From: Lachnospiraceae bacterium AD3010
Lineage (GTDB): Bacteria > Bacillota > Clostridia > Lachnospirales > Lachnospiraceae
DNA length: 64,000 nucleotides
Direction: 5' to 3'
Assembly: GCA_000622025.1 (NCBI GenBank)
Contig: JHWU01000018.1
Location: 1-64,000, forward strand
The notes under the pieces: model-generated
Seen by the model: the letters and a program-made list of their open reading frames with translations, nothing else
The model's database searches: none
Told to the model about the DNA's origin: nothing
Program-made: the position numbers and the translations under genes
In this document: positions 10,801 through 19,679 of the stretch, piece after piece
Layout: each line of letters begins with the position of its first letter
How positions within the stretch are numbered: position 1 is the stretch's first letter

Positions 10801-12256
10801 TGGCTATTCTTGCAAGGAGAGTGAATACACGGATCCAACTCTTTCATTGGAAACATTATCTAGAGTAAGACAAGAGAGAGAAGCCTGCGAAGGGGCTCGA
10901 GATTCAAGACAGGAGGAATATACAGACAAGAAGGGGAGCTTTGCTGCCGCAGAGCAGGAAATGAAGCATGCCCAGGAAGCTCTGGCTGAACATGAGGGTA
11001 TACCTCTTCCGCAAGAAGAAATTGGAGAAGCTTTTAAAGAGAGATTATCAAAAGCACGAGAGGAGATAAAGAGACTTAAAGATCGCCTTAATGCCTTAGA
11101 AAATGAAAAGAGCTCTTTGGAAAAGATCTCTTATCAGGTTAATAGCGAACTTGAGGGTTTTTCAGAAGGAGTTATTGCTGAAGGCGTTGGCCTGAGCGAG
11201 AACCCGGATGAGCAATGGAAAACACTTAAGGGAAACCTTATCTCTAGCAAGAAGGAATACTCTAGAAAGAGAGAGGAATTATACAGAAAGATACAGGCCA
11301 CCGTCACAACCTATAAGGACATCGCCCTGGCGGAGATTGTAAGTAAATTGAATGCGATTGGCGGGATGATTGACGATACAGAGATAAAAGGAGATCGACT
11401 GTTTACCATAAGTGAAAGTATTACCGCTATGATTGAGTCTATTCGTAAGATCAACAGTAAGATCGAAACCGATCTTAAGGAGATTACGAATGACTTCAAT
11501 GATTTGATTGAACAGTGTTTCTTACAGGGAAAACGAGTGTATGAAGATCTCAGAATGATCGCCAGTAGCTCAAAGGCACATATTTATGAAGGAAAGCCTC
11601 AAATCCCGATGCTGAAAATGGATCTTCCGGAAGAGAAGGAATTGTCTGAGGAAGCATCGAGAGTGTCTATTCGAAATGAAATAGAGAAAGGTGCTAGCGA
11701 AATCAAGGAGATGCTGGCTAATAACTTTGAGGAAAAGCAGATCCAAAAACGGGCGAAGAGTATTGTAGGAAGTGAAAGGCTCCTTCACAAATACATCATT
11801 AGGGAAACTGTTCCGGTTAAGGTTTACAAGATTGATCTGAATATTGCGAATTCGTCGTATAAAAGATGGGAAGACACCTTGACGCAGAGCTCCGGCGCAG
11901 AGAAATTTGTGGTGTTCTTCTCGGTAGTGCTTACTCTCATGAATTATACGAGATCCACATCCGGAATCGTAAGTAAAGAAGCCAAGAGTGTTCTTATCCT
12001 GGATAATCCGTTTGGAAAGATTACCTCTGCTCATTTGCTGAAGCCTATGTTTGACATCGCAAAGCACTTTAATGTCCAGCTTATATGCCTTTCGGATATT
12101 AACAAAAGTGATGTTACCAGTTGCTTTGAGTGCGTAATCAAACTCGTCATAAAGCAACAAGCTTTGAGCAATTTCGAGATTATGACACACGAAGGCAATG
12201 AGAGAATAGAGCATGGCTACTATAAGATTATGAATGGGCAGATGAGTCTGTTTTAA
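7877..12256 (+). CDS. jetC: Wadjet SMC-like ATPase JetC
   Basis: The motor subunit, 1459 residues. The Walker A P-loop is FNLNNGGGKTVLVQL (K ~49). Two long coiled-coil arms run from about 265 to 650 and 730 to 1290 (repeated E/K/A/L heptads), separated by a more globular hinge region. The C-terminal head has an ABC signature variant TQSSGAEKF (~1337) and Walker B VLILDNPFG (~1373), where Asn follows the Walker B Asp, as in other JetC/MukB-like proteins. JetC dimers extrude loops on small circular DNA and present it to JetD. The start is GGAGGAAAACC-ATG inside jetB. Length and motifs indicate an intact protein. Confidence 0.9.
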
Positions 12257-12282
12257 TTGCATTGCTATCAGAATTATTTTAA

Positions 12283-12438
12283 CGAAAAGCATGCATAGAC
12301 AAAGTTGAAGGAGATCATTATGTCGGTGACATCTCTGACAAGATGACTTTGGAGGCTTTTGCAAAGCATGTCATAGAGAAGTACGGGCATATTGATTATC
12401 TGATCAACAATGCACTTCCGATGATGAAGGGAAGATGA
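12283..12438 (+). pseudogene. Short-chain dehydrogenase/reductase internal fragment
   Basis: The frame reads KVEGDHYVGDISDKMTLEAF, then ...KYGHIDYLINNALP. This is the middle of the SDR Rossmann fold, including the LINNA segment after beta-4. The N-terminal TGxxxGxG motif and the YxxxK catalytic site are absent, and it stops after ~50 codons. Confidence 0.7.
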
Positions 12439-12581
12439 AAGGCTCTGCCCTTATCATGGATTTCGAGAACCGTAAGGAGCTGGATGACTATATCGCTAAT
12501 GAACCTTATGTTGTTGAAAAGGTTTGGGAGAAGATCGAGATTGAGCCGATCAATGTAGTTATCGCAAACGGGAAGGAGTAA
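12435..12581 (+). pseudogene. YCII-related protein, C-terminal half
   Basis: A 48-codon frame (MKGSALIMDFENRKELDDYI..., ending ...VVIANGKE) corresponds to the second half of a YciI/YCII-domain protein, normally ~95 residues. The conserved N-terminal part with its His is missing. It overlaps the stop of the SDR fragment and lies just upstream of the phzF-like gene. Confidence 0.55.
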
Positions 12582-12592
12582 GGTACGACAGA

Positions 12593-13375
12593 ATGAAACA
12601 GTATATAGTTGATGCATTTACAAATAAGCCATTTTCAGGTAATCCGGCCGCAGTATGTGTGATGGATAAGTGGCCATCGGAAGAATTCATGAAAAACCTG
12701 GCAATGGAGAATAATCTGAGTGAAACAGCGTTTATCGTGAAGGAAGAGCAGGGGTATCATCTCAGATGGTTTACCCCGGGATCGGAGGTCGAACTCTGCG
12801 GACATGCCACACTGGCATCATCGTTTGTGATCCTGAACTATGTTGAGCCGGAAAAGGATATCGTGGAATTTCATACGCTGAGCGGGAAACTGACAGTCAG
12901 GAAGAAGGACAACCTGTATGAGATGGATTTCCCCACATATGAACAGAAGGAGATCACTGTGACGGATGAGATGGAGAGTGCTTTTGGAGTTCGTCCCGTC
13001 AAGGCTGTTCTGGGACCGGATCTTTTATGCATATTTGATTCCGAAGAACAGATCCGCAACATGAAGCCTGATCAGAGTAAACTTGCCGGGCTTCCCGGGC
13101 GCGGGGTGGATGCAACGGCAAAAGGAGAGGATTCGGATTGTGTTTCCAGAAGTTTCTTCCCGAAGCTCCTTGTGGCAGAGGATCCGGTATGCGGGTCGGC
13201 GCACTGTCAGATAGGGGACTACTGGTCAAAAGAGTTGGGCAAGCTCAGGATACACGCATATCAGGCTTCTAAGAGAGGCGGGCATTTGTACTGCGAGATG
13301 TTGGAGAACGGGAGGATAGCAATAAGCGGAGAAGCAACCCTCGTGGCAGTTTCAGAGATAGTAGTGGGTGATTAG
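12593..13375 (+). CDS. PhzF-family isomerase/epimerase-like protein
   Basis: A 260-residue protein with the diaminopimelate-epimerase-like double fold of PhzF. The catalytic glutamate sits in NNLSETAFI (E ~44). The glycine/His loop is ELCGHATLASS (~65) and the second-domain signature is AEDPVCGSAHCQIGDYW (~200). Phenazine synthesis genes are absent, and in Firmicutes these proteins are stand-alone isomerases of unknown substrate. Start ATG 12593 follows a weak GGAAGGAGTAAGG. The length is near that of family members (~260-300), so the gene is probably functional although its neighbours are fragments. Confidence 0.85.
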   Translation: MKQYIVDAFTNKPFSGNPAAVCVMDKWPSEEFMKNLAMENNLSETAFIVKEEQGYHLRWFTPGSEVELCGHATLASSFVILNYVEPEKDIVEFHTLSGKLTVRKKDNLYEMDFPTYEQKEITVTDEMESAFGVRPVKAVLGPDLLCIFDSEEQIRNMKPDQSKLAGLPGRGVDATAKGEDSDCVSRSFFPKLLVAEDPVCGSAHCQIGDYWSKELGKLRIHAYQASKRGGHLYCEMLENGRIAISGEATLVAVSEIVVGD

Positions 13376-13385
13376 CTTTGCCTCA

Positions 13386-13440
13386 GGGGCTGTTGTAACA
13401 GGCGACGTGCCGGAAATTGTCATTGCAGGCGGAGTACCTA
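13386..13440 (+). pseudogene. Hexapeptide acetyltransferase C-terminal fragment
   Basis: The codons read GAVVTGDVPEIVIAGGVP, the hallmark end of left-handed beta-helix acetyltransferases (compare GAVVTKDVPDYAVVGGVPAK in the intact gene at 30414). Nothing upstream belongs to that family; the fragment follows the phzF stop directly. Confidence 0.65.
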
Positions 13441-13478
13441 TACTAACTTTCAGTTTTATAAAATTAGAGATTGTTAAA

Positions 13479-13592
13479 ATGAGTTTTCCAGAGTTTATGT
13501 TTAGTGCGAAGAATATGATTCCTCCTTCTCAACAGAATACTCCTGATATAGAGGGATATCTGGATGAATATCTGGCAAGCCGGGGTAAATGA
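13479..13592 (+). pseudogene. Cupin-domain protein N-terminal fragment
   Basis: From ATG 13479 the frame reads MSFPEFMFSAKNMIPPSQQ, then NTPDIEGY, which resembles the N-terminal lead-in of small single-domain cupins. It then diverges (LDEYLASRGK) and stops before any beta-barrel metal ligands. Confidence 0.45.
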
Positions 13593-13945
13593 AAGGAAAA
13601 TCGACACTAAGTGAAGGATTCCTTTATCTGCGTAAGAAATTTTTCGGCTATGGGAGTAAAAGAAGGATATTTATTCCATATCAGATACAACTCGGATGCA
13701 CCTTTCTTTGTTAAGGATTACCATAGCTATTACAAGACCGATCGTGGATATCATGCAAGAAGCCTTTCTTAAAGCGTAAGGATCAGATCGTAGCAGCTCT
13801 TGACCATGAGATAAAGCATGGTGACCTTAACAGAATGGCAGCGCTTAGGAATAACAAGAGAACGTTGTAAGGGATGATGAGATATGCATTTTAGGAGGAA
13901 TCAATCGTCCGCTATACGAAACGGCTGAGGTAAAAAAGGTTCATA
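13593..13945. other. Gene-poor stretch with unrecognised coding scraps
   Basis: About 350 bases. On the plus strand two short open pieces can be read, at ~13650-13770 (GVKEGYLFHIRYNSDAPFFV...) and ~13777-13870 (RKDQIVAALDHEIKHGDLNR...). Both look like genuine former protein sequence, but I cannot assign a family. No RNA gene is evident. Confidence 0.35.
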
Positions 13946-13949
13946 AGCG

Positions 13950-13982
13950 GGTAGCTGCGTTTCGGCGTGGCTGCCTTTTTTG
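13950..13982 (+). terminator. Intrinsic terminator upstream of the TetR gene
   Basis: GGTAGC (13950-13955) pairs with GCTGCC (13970-13975) around a loop that can itself pair, followed by a T-run. It insulates the TetR promoter from the debris upstream. Confidence 0.7.
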
Positions 13983-13991
13983 TTTTACATC

Positions 13992-14040
13992 TTGACACGA
14001 TGTCAAAATACATTTATAATTCAAATTGACACGATGTCAA
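13992..14040 (+). promoter_or_regulatory. TetR promoter with two identical palindromic operators
   Basis: The 15-base palindrome TTGACACGATGTCAA occurs at 13992-14006 and again at 14026-14040. The first copy contains the -35 box (TTGACA, 13992-13997); after a 17-base spacer comes TATAAT at 14015-14020; the second copy covers the expected transcript start. Binding at either site would block RNA polymerase, the classic TetR autorepression layout. Confidence 0.85.
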
Positions 14041-14063
14041 AATACAATATATGGAGGACAGAT

Positions 14064-14681
14064 ATGCCAAAAGGATCACCGGAAAGAACAGCAGCAAGAA
14101 AAGAAGAGATCATAAGCGCCTGTGAAAAGCTGTATCAGACCATGAGCTTTAAGGACATCACACTCAAAGAAATTGGAAATGAGACATCTTTTTCAAGGCC
14201 GACTATATATAACTACTACCAGACAAAAGAGGAAATATTCCTGGCTCTTTTTGAAAGGGAATATATTCGCTGGAATGAGGAACTTAAGTCTATTCTTCAG
14301 GAAAACGAAAAGCTTGGAAAAGAACAGATCGCTGAGAAACTGGCGACATCCATTGCAAACAGGGAACAACTCTTAAAACTTCTGGCCATGAATAATTATG
14401 ATATGGAAGCCAATAGCAGATCTGAACTGCTTACATCTTTTAAGGTGGCTTATGGCGAGTCTATGAAGAATGTATGCATGATACTTACAAAGTTCTGTCC
14501 GGAGAAATCAGTTCAGGAGATACAGGATCTTATATATGTGTTCTTCCCGTTCATGTTTGGCATATATCCGTATACAGCGGTAACGGATAAACAGAGACAA
14601 GCCATGAAACAGGCAAATGTGGACTATGTATACCAGTCCATTTTTGAGATAACAAACAACTGTCTGCTGAAGCTTTTATAA
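14064..14681 (+). CDS. TetR/AcrR-family repressor
   Basis: A 205-residue regulator. The N-terminal helix-turn-helix (FKDITLKEIGNETSFSRPTI, then YNYYQTKEEIF) is typical TetR. The helical C-terminal ligand domain is poorly conserved, as usual. ATG 14064 follows TGGAGGACAG; the open frame extends further upstream, but through the operators. It is expected to repress itself and probably the flavodoxin/aldo-keto reductase genes that begin 48 bases downstream. The inducer is unknown. Confidence 0.9.
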   Translation: MPKGSPERTAARKEEIISACEKLYQTMSFKDITLKEIGNETSFSRPTIYNYYQTKEEIFLALFEREYIRWNEELKSILQENEKLGKEQIAEKLATSIANREQLLKLLAMNNYDMEANSRSELLTSFKVAYGESMKNVCMILTKFCPEKSVQEIQDLIYVFFPFMFGIYPYTAVTDKQRQAMKQANVDYVYQSIFEITNNCLLKLL

Positions 14682-14729
14682 AGTGAGGCGGACCGATACA
14701 AAACAACAAAGTTAAGGAGGACAACAGTA

Positions 14730-15279
14730 ATGGCAAATTTACCTAAGATCGCACTTGGCGCATGGGCATGGGGCAACGATGGAACTTTTGGAAACAATCT
14801 GACAGCAGAGGGTCTGAAGCCTATCTTCGACACTGCTATGGAAAATGGTCTTAATCAACAGATCATCAGAAGATTCGGGAATCCTTGATTACTGCAAAGC
14901 GAATGATATTACCTTCTTTGCATATATGGTGCTTGAGCAGGGGGCTCTTTCCGGAAAGTATAATACAAAGAATCCTATGCCGGAAGGCTCAGCAAGAGCA
15001 GAGACATATAATCCTGTACTTGATAAGCTGGAGATCCTTAACGCGGAACTTAAGAAGCTGGCAGACAAGTATGGTGTAGGTATGGCTCAGATCCCGGTTG
15101 CATGGGCGATAGCAAAGGGAACCCTTCCTATTATCGGAGTAACAAAGGAAAATCAGGTGCTTGATGCAGTGAAGGCTGCAAATATCACTCTTACAGAAGA
15201 GGAAGTATCGTTACTTGAAAAAGTAGCAGATAGTCTGGAACTTAACGTGATCCGTTTTTGGGAAAAGGAGATGAACTAA
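14730..15279 (+). pseudogene. Aldo-keto reductase with internal deletion
   Basis: ATG 14730, behind AAGGAGG, begins MANLPKIALGAWAWGNDGTF and continues to ...IFDTAMENGLN at ~14852. The frame is then lost. From 14845 another frame resumes with the C-terminal half (INRSSEDSGILDYCKANDI..., WAIAKGTLPIIGVTKENQV). Roughly 150 residues of the TIM barrel, holding the catalytic Asp-Tyr-Lys-His set, are missing, and the two parts are out of frame. It is an inactive remnant. The ribosome binding site and position suggest it once led the TetR-controlled operon. Confidence 0.85.
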
Positions 15280-15280
15280 T

Positions 15281-15760
15281 ATGGCAGGAAAAACTTTAGT
15301 GGCTGTATTTTCAGCAAGTGGTGTGACGAAAAAAGTAGGCAAAGAGATTGCCCGTATTGTAGATGGGGATTTCTTTGAGATCGTTCCAAAGGAAATATAC
15401 ACAGATGATGATCTTAACTGGATGAACAAACAGAGCAGGAGCAGTGTTGAGATGAATGACCCTTCTGCGAGACCTGAGATCGCAGATACGGTGTCAGACA
15501 TGGCTTCCTACGACAAAGTGATCGTTGGATTTCCAATCTGGTGGGGAGTGGCTCCGAGGATCATAGAGACCTTCCTTGAAAGCTATGATTTCAGTGGAAA
15601 GACCGTAATTCCTTTCTGCACATCCGGAGGAAGCGGTGTAGGAAGAAGTGACGAAGAACTTCATAAGAATGTGAAGGGTGATGTGAAGTGGAAAAAAGGC
15701 ACACAGATCAATCGTCCGGATGAAACTGTGATTAAAAAGTGGATTGAAGAGGTGCTTTAA
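15281..15760 (+). CDS. Flavodoxin-like FMN protein
   Basis: A 159-residue flavodoxin_4-type protein. The N-terminal phosphate loop is VAVFSASGVTKKV, the tryptophan loop IVGFPIWWGVAP (~87) and the third loop IPFCTSGGSGVGRS (~110). No signal peptide, so cytosolic. It probably shuttles electrons, or acts as an FMN-dependent NAD(P)H oxidoreductase, with the neighbouring aldo-keto reductase. The start lies one base after the stop of the AKR remnant; it is followed closely by an intact AKR in the same operon. Confidence 0.9.
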   Translation: MAGKTLVAVFSASGVTKKVGKEIARIVDGDFFEIVPKEIYTDDDLNWMNKQSRSSVEMNDPSARPEIADTVSDMASYDKVIVGFPIWWGVAPRIIETFLESYDFSGKTVIPFCTSGGSGVGRSDEELHKNVKGDVKWKKGTQINRPDETVIKKWIEEVL

Positions 15761-15777
15761 GCGGAATGGGGGCAACA

Positions 15778-16833
15778 ATGAAATATACAAAGCTTGGAAA
15801 TTCAGATTTAAATGTATCCCGTATATGCATGGGCTGTATGGGGTTTGGCGATGCAACGAGAGGGCAGCATAGCTGGACGATTGACGAAGAGCATTCTAGG
15901 GAAATCATAAAAAGAGGGCTTGATCTTGGAGTTAATTTCTATGATACGGCGATAGCATATCAGAGCGGAACCAGTGAGCAGTACGTAGGACGTGCGCTCA
16001 GAGAATTTGCAAAGCGTGAAGATGTGGTTGTTGCGACAAAATTTCTTCCGAGAACACCCGAAGAGATTGAAAAAGGAGTCTCCGGTCAGCAGCATATAGA
16101 AAACATGATAAACACAAGTCTTCAAAATCTTGGAATGGATTATGTGGATCTGTATATCTATCACATGTGGGATTGGAATACGGATATCTATGATATCTTA
16201 GATGGCTTAAATCGCATCGTGAAATCGGGCAAGGCAAGGTACATCGGTATTTCAAACTGTTTTGCATGGCAGATTGCAAAGGCTAATGCTCTGGCTGAAA
16301 AAGAAGGTTTTGCCAAATTTGTTTCAATCCAGGGTCATTATAATCTGATCTTTCGTGAAGAGGAACGTGAGATGGTGCCTTATTGTGAGGAGGAAAATAT
16401 CGCACTGACTCCTTACAGCGCACTGGCAAGCGGAAGGCTTTCCAGAAAACCGGGCGAAGGGGATACCAAGAGAGCTGCCGAAGATGCCTATGCCAAGTTT
16501 AAATATGATGCTACGGCGGAGCTGGATGCTGTGATCATAGACCGTGTGGCAGAGCTGGCTGAGAAACATGGCGTGACTATGACGGAAATATCACTGGCTT
16601 GGCTCCTTACAAAAGTGGCGTCGCCTGTGGTAGGTGCGACCAAGCTCCATCATATAGAAGGTGCAGCAAAAGCGGTAGATCTGGAACTAACGGATGAAGA
16701 GCTTGAGTACCTTGAAGAGCCATATGTCCCCCATCCGCTTGCAGGTGTCATGGCGCAGAATAAAAGAACTGATGCATCCAAAAAACATGTTTGGACTACA
16801 GGAGCACAGAAAATAGTAGGAGGAGAGAAATAA
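15778..16833 (+). CDS. Aldo-keto reductase (YhdN/YajO-like)
   Basis: About 351 residues forming an NADPH-dependent (beta/alpha)8 oxidoreductase. Catalytic residues are visible in the Asp and Tyr of FYDTAIAYQSG (~60), the Lys of VVVATKF (~85) and the His of LYIYHMWDW (~125). The cofactor loop is WLLTKVASPVVGATKLHH near the C-terminus. ATG 15778 (MKYTKLGNSDL) is the family-like start, preferred over ATG 15766. It is followed two bases later by the next gene, so it is clearly part of an operon. It reduces aldehydes or ketones; the substrate is unknown. Confidence 0.9.
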   Translation: MKYTKLGNSDLNVSRICMGCMGFGDATRGQHSWTIDEEHSREIIKRGLDLGVNFYDTAIAYQSGTSEQYVGRALREFAKREDVVVATKFLPRTPEEIEKGVSGQQHIENMINTSLQNLGMDYVDLYIYHMWDWNTDIYDILDGLNRIVKSGKARYIGISNCFAWQIAKANALAEKEGFAKFVSIQGHYNLIFREEEREMVPYCEEENIALTPYSALASGRLSRKPGEGDTKRAAEDAYAKFKYDATAELDAVIIDRVAELAEKHGVTMTEISLAWLLTKVASPVVGATKLHHIEGAAKAVDLELTDEELEYLEEPYVPHPLAGVMAQNKRTDASKKHVWTTGAQKIVGGEK

Positions 16834-16834
16834 G

Positions 16835-17170
16835 ATGGCAGAAAAAATCGTACAGACAGCAGGAAGAGATCAGCTTGGTGAGTTTGCGCCGATGTTCGCA
16901 CACTTAAATGATGACGTACTCTTTGGTGAGGTATGGAATGAAGAAGCAATAGATGTTAAGACAAAATGCATCATTACTGTAGTTTCGCTTATGGCATCCG
17001 GTATCACAGATTCCTCTCTGACATATCACCTTCAGAATGCGAAAGCTCATGGAGTTACAAAGGAAGAGATAGCCGCAATCATAACCCATGCCACAATGTA
17101 TGTGGGTTGGCCGAAGGGATGGGCGGTATTCCGTCAGGCTAAAGAAGTATGGAACGAAGAGGAGAAATAA
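16835..17170 (+). CDS. Carboxymuconolactone decarboxylase-family protein
   Basis: A 111-residue all-helical protein of the CMD/AhpD fold. Features are the KTKCIITVVSLMASG helix and the C-terminal EIAAIITHATMYVGWPKGW motif with the conserved His. There is no CxxC pair, so a peroxidase activity of AhpD type is unlikely. Such proteins usually sit beside flavodoxins and AKRs in Clostridia as redox accessory factors of unknown reaction. It is translationally linked to the AKR (spacing 1 base) and its end supplies the ribosome binding site for the next gene. Confidence 0.85.
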   Translation: MAEKIVQTAGRDQLGEFAPMFAHLNDDVLFGEVWNEEAIDVKTKCIITVVSLMASGITDSSLTYHLQNAKAHGVTKEEIAAIITHATMYVGWPKGWAVFRQAKEVWNEEEK

Positions 17171-17175
17171 GTATC

Positions 17176-17898
17176 ATGAAGAAAAAGATATCAGCACTTG
17201 CAGCGGTTTTATTAGCTATTGGTCTTACTGCATGTGGGAATAACAATAGTCAAGTATCGGCTGATGCAACTCAGAATATGCAGATTGAGAGTTCTGTGGA
17301 AACAGAAAATGCGAATAATACTGAAGAAGCAGAACAGACTGTGACAAGTGAAGATGCCTCAAACGCAACTGATGAGATTGTGGAAGATACTTCTTCAGAA
17401 GCTACAGAAAGTTCGGAAGAAGATGGCGGAAAATTGGTCGTATATTTCTCCGCAACCGGAACCACTAAGGGAGTTGCGGAAAAAATTGCAGGAATTACAG
17501 GTGCAGATACATATGAGATCAAGGCGGCACAGGAGTACACGGATGCTGATCTTAACTGGAATGATTCAAGCAGCCGTTCAACCAAGGAGCAGAATGATTC
17601 ATCCGCTAGACCTGAGATCGGAAGTGATGCAGTATCGCTGGACGGATATACAACAATCTATATCGGGTATCCTATCTGGTGGGGAGAAGAGCCTCGCATC
17701 ATGGATACATTTGTGGAGAGCCACAGCTTTGATGGCATTACGATGATCCCCTTCTGTACTTCAAGCAGCAGTGGAATAGGAAGAAGTGGTCAGAACCTTG
17801 CGGATAATGCAGGAACCGGTACATGGCTTGGCGGAAAGCGCTTTGGAGCAGGAGCATCGGAAGATGAGATCAGATCCTGGATAGAGGGTTTACAGTAA
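17176..17898 (+). CDS. Flavodoxin-domain lipoprotein
   Basis: About 240 residues. A lipoprotein signal peptide (MKKKISALAAVLLAIGLTAC; the lipobox Cys is the acylation site) is followed by a Glu/Thr/Ser-rich linker (~25-85). A flavodoxin domain comes next (LVVYFSATGTTKGVAEKIA, YIGYPIWWGEEP, IPFCTSSSSGIGRS). It is anchored on the outer face of the membrane, so it likely serves extracytoplasmic flavin-based electron transfer. Start ATG 17176 is chosen because GAGGAG, inside the end of the previous gene, precedes it. It is closely related to the cytosolic flavodoxin at 15281. Confidence 0.9.
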   Translation: MKKKISALAAVLLAIGLTACGNNNSQVSADATQNMQIESSVETENANNTEEAEQTVTSEDASNATDEIVEDTSSEATESSEEDGGKLVVYFSATGTTKGVAEKIAGITGADTYEIKAAQEYTDADLNWNDSSSRSTKEQNDSSARPEIGSDAVSLDGYTTIYIGYPIWWGEEPRIMDTFVESHSFDGITMIPFCTSSSSGIGRSGQNLADNAGTGTWLGGKRFGAGASEDEIRSWIEGLQ

Positions 17899-17920
17899 AG
17901 AAAGAGCGGAGGACGGTTAC

Positions 17921-18928
17921 GTGCAGGGAAAACATAATACCATGATAAAAAGAATAGTGGATGTCTGTATGACCGTCCTCTTATTATGCCTGATGGCTTA
18001 TCAGGTTACAGGCGAAGTATTGCATGAATGGATCGGAATGGGCATGACTGCACTCGTCATTATCCATCAGATCCTTAACCGGAAATGGTACGGTGCGATT
18101 TTTAAAGGAAAATACAATCCATACCGGATAGTAACGACTGTAGTGAACATAGCACTTCTTCTATCCTTCGCACTTACAGCTTTCTGTGGTATGTCAATGA
18201 GTGGACATGCGGTGCCTTTCCTCTATGGTATGACAAAGGTTTCTTTTACCAGAAGGATGCATCTGTCCATGTCTCACTGGGCATTTGTTCTCATGGGTTT
18301 GCATCTGGGGATGCATATTCCTGTGATGTTTGCGAGGCTTAAGCTTACAGACAAACTGAAGACGGTGATATCTGCAGCATTATGTGTTGTGGCAGGTATC
18401 GGACTGTTTTTATTCATAAGGAATGGAATGCCGGATTATCTTTTCTTACGAGTTCCCTTTGCTTTTCTTGATTATGAGAAAGCAGGCGCTCTAGTATTTT
18501 TAGAGAATATCCTCATGCTTTCATTCTGGACATTTATTGGAACCGAGGTTGCGATTCTTTGCAGGAATTCTCAGATGAAAACAGAAGAAAAAAAGAATCC
18601 GCTACTTCCGGTGGTGTTCATCATGGGGGCAATAATCTTAGGACTTGTGATCAATATGATATCAGGTGGCACGAACAAAGAGGATTTTGGCGGAGCAGGA
18701 TGGAGCAGCTTTGATACAGAGGTAATGACTGCTTCTTCGGAAGAGGAAGATGTAACGGATTCAAGAACTGATAATCAAGACGCGCAAACAACTGCGTCAT
18801 TGACTAACCCAGATCCTTCAGACCTACAGGACGGTTTTCTGCTGATTGAAAGCGGAACATTTCTTATGGGAAGTCCTGAATCCGAACTGGTGGGCATCCA
18901 TACCCATGCCGATAGCATCCTTCCTTGA
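17921..18928 (+). pseudogene. DUF4405 membrane protein with truncated SUMF1 domain
   Basis: Five or six membrane segments in the first ~230 residues match DUF4405 (cytochrome b561-like, with conserved His in VIIHQILNRKW, MSHWAF and MGLHLGMH that could bind haem). After a Ser/Thr/Asp-rich linker the segment DGFLLIESGTFLMGSPESE (~307) is the beginning of a formylglycine-generating-enzyme/SUMF1 domain. It breaks off at ~18880 and the frame ends in unrelated residues, because a flavodoxin fragment has been joined in another frame. GTG 17921 has the best ribosome binding site (GCGGAGGACGG). The membrane part could still be made. Confidence 0.75.
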
Positions 18929-19124
18929 AGAGTATGACTTTTCGGGAAAGACGATTATTCCCTTCTGCTCGCACGGTGGAGGAAGAATCGGGCAGAGCCT
19001 TACGGCGATAGCAAAGCTTGCTCCTGATGCAGATATGGGCGAAGGATTATCGGTGCATTATTCGGGAGGCTCTTCGCTTTCGGATGATATTAAGAAGTGG
19101 CTGGATGTTAATGGTATAAACTAA
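18882..19124 (+). pseudogene. Flavodoxin C-terminal fragment
   Basis: From 18882 the frame reads PNWWASIPMPIASFLEEYDF, then SGKTIIPFCSHGGGRIGQS. This is the C-terminal half of a flavodoxin_4 protein, from the tryptophan loop onwards. It is joined out of frame to the SUMF1 domain of the preceding gene and lacks its own FMN phosphate loop, so it is non-functional alone. Confidence 0.8.
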
Positions 19125-19145
19125 TAAGAAGGTGGTGTGAACTAA

Positions 19146-19679
19146 ATGAAGATAACAATACTTATGGGAAGTCCCAACAGAAATGGCTCAACAAGCATTC
19201 TGACAGATGAGTTTAAAAGAGGAGCAGAGGAGGCCGTACATACCTGTGAAGTCATAGATGTGTGTCATGCCAATATACATCCCTGCATTGGGTGTGTGGC
19301 CTGTGGATATGAAGGCCCCTGTGTGCAGAAGGATGATGTTGAAGGTATTAAGGAAAAGCTTCTTTCTTCAGATATGGTGGTATTTGCAACACCGCTATAT
19401 TACTATGGCATGAGCGCACAGTTAAAAACAGTGGTGGACAGATTCTGCGCTTACAACAGCAGCTTAAACAGAAAACATTTGAAATCAGCACTTCTTACAG
19501 TGGCGTGGAATGCGGATGACTGGACTTTTGAAGCTTTGGTATCGCACTATAAAACCCTTGTACGTTATATTAACTTTGATGATAAGGGAATGATACTTGG
19601 ATATGGATGTGGAAGCCCTGGCATGACAAAAAGAAGCAGATATCCCGAAGAGGCATATCGGTTGGGAAGGAGCTTGTAA
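19146..19679 (+). CDS. NADPH-dependent FMN reductase / flavodoxin-family oxidoreductase
   Basis: A 177-residue protein of the NAD(P)H-dependent FMN reductase family. The phosphate loop is MGSPNRNGSTSILTDEF. A cysteine cluster HPCIGCVACGYEGPCVQKDD (~48-67) is typical of the iron-sulfur-flavoprotein-like branch, and the flavin loop is FATPLYYYGMSAQLKTVVDR (~79-98). The C-terminus is short relative to many members (~200). Its stop is followed immediately by the start of the DUF362 lipoprotein gene. A cytosolic flavin reductase supplying electrons to that gene cluster is plausible. Confidence 0.85.
   Translation: MKITILMGSPNRNGSTSILTDEFKRGAEEAVHTCEVIDVCHANIHPCIGCVACGYEGPCVQKDDVEGIKEKLLSSDMVVFATPLYYYGMSAQLKTVVDRFCAYNSSLNRKHLKSALLTVAWNADDWTFEALVSHYKTLVRYINFDDKGMILGYGCGSPGMTKRSRYPEEAYRLGRSL

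Noticed and set aside
11570-12364. 264-codon minus-strand frame opposite the end of jetC
   Set aside because: It lies opposite the JetC signature and Walker B region, has no ribosome binding site and shows no family resemblance.
12593-13375. Phenazine biosynthesis gene cluster
   Set aside because: Only a PhzF-fold protein is present; no other phz genes occur nearby, and stand-alone PhzF-like proteins are common in Firmicutes.
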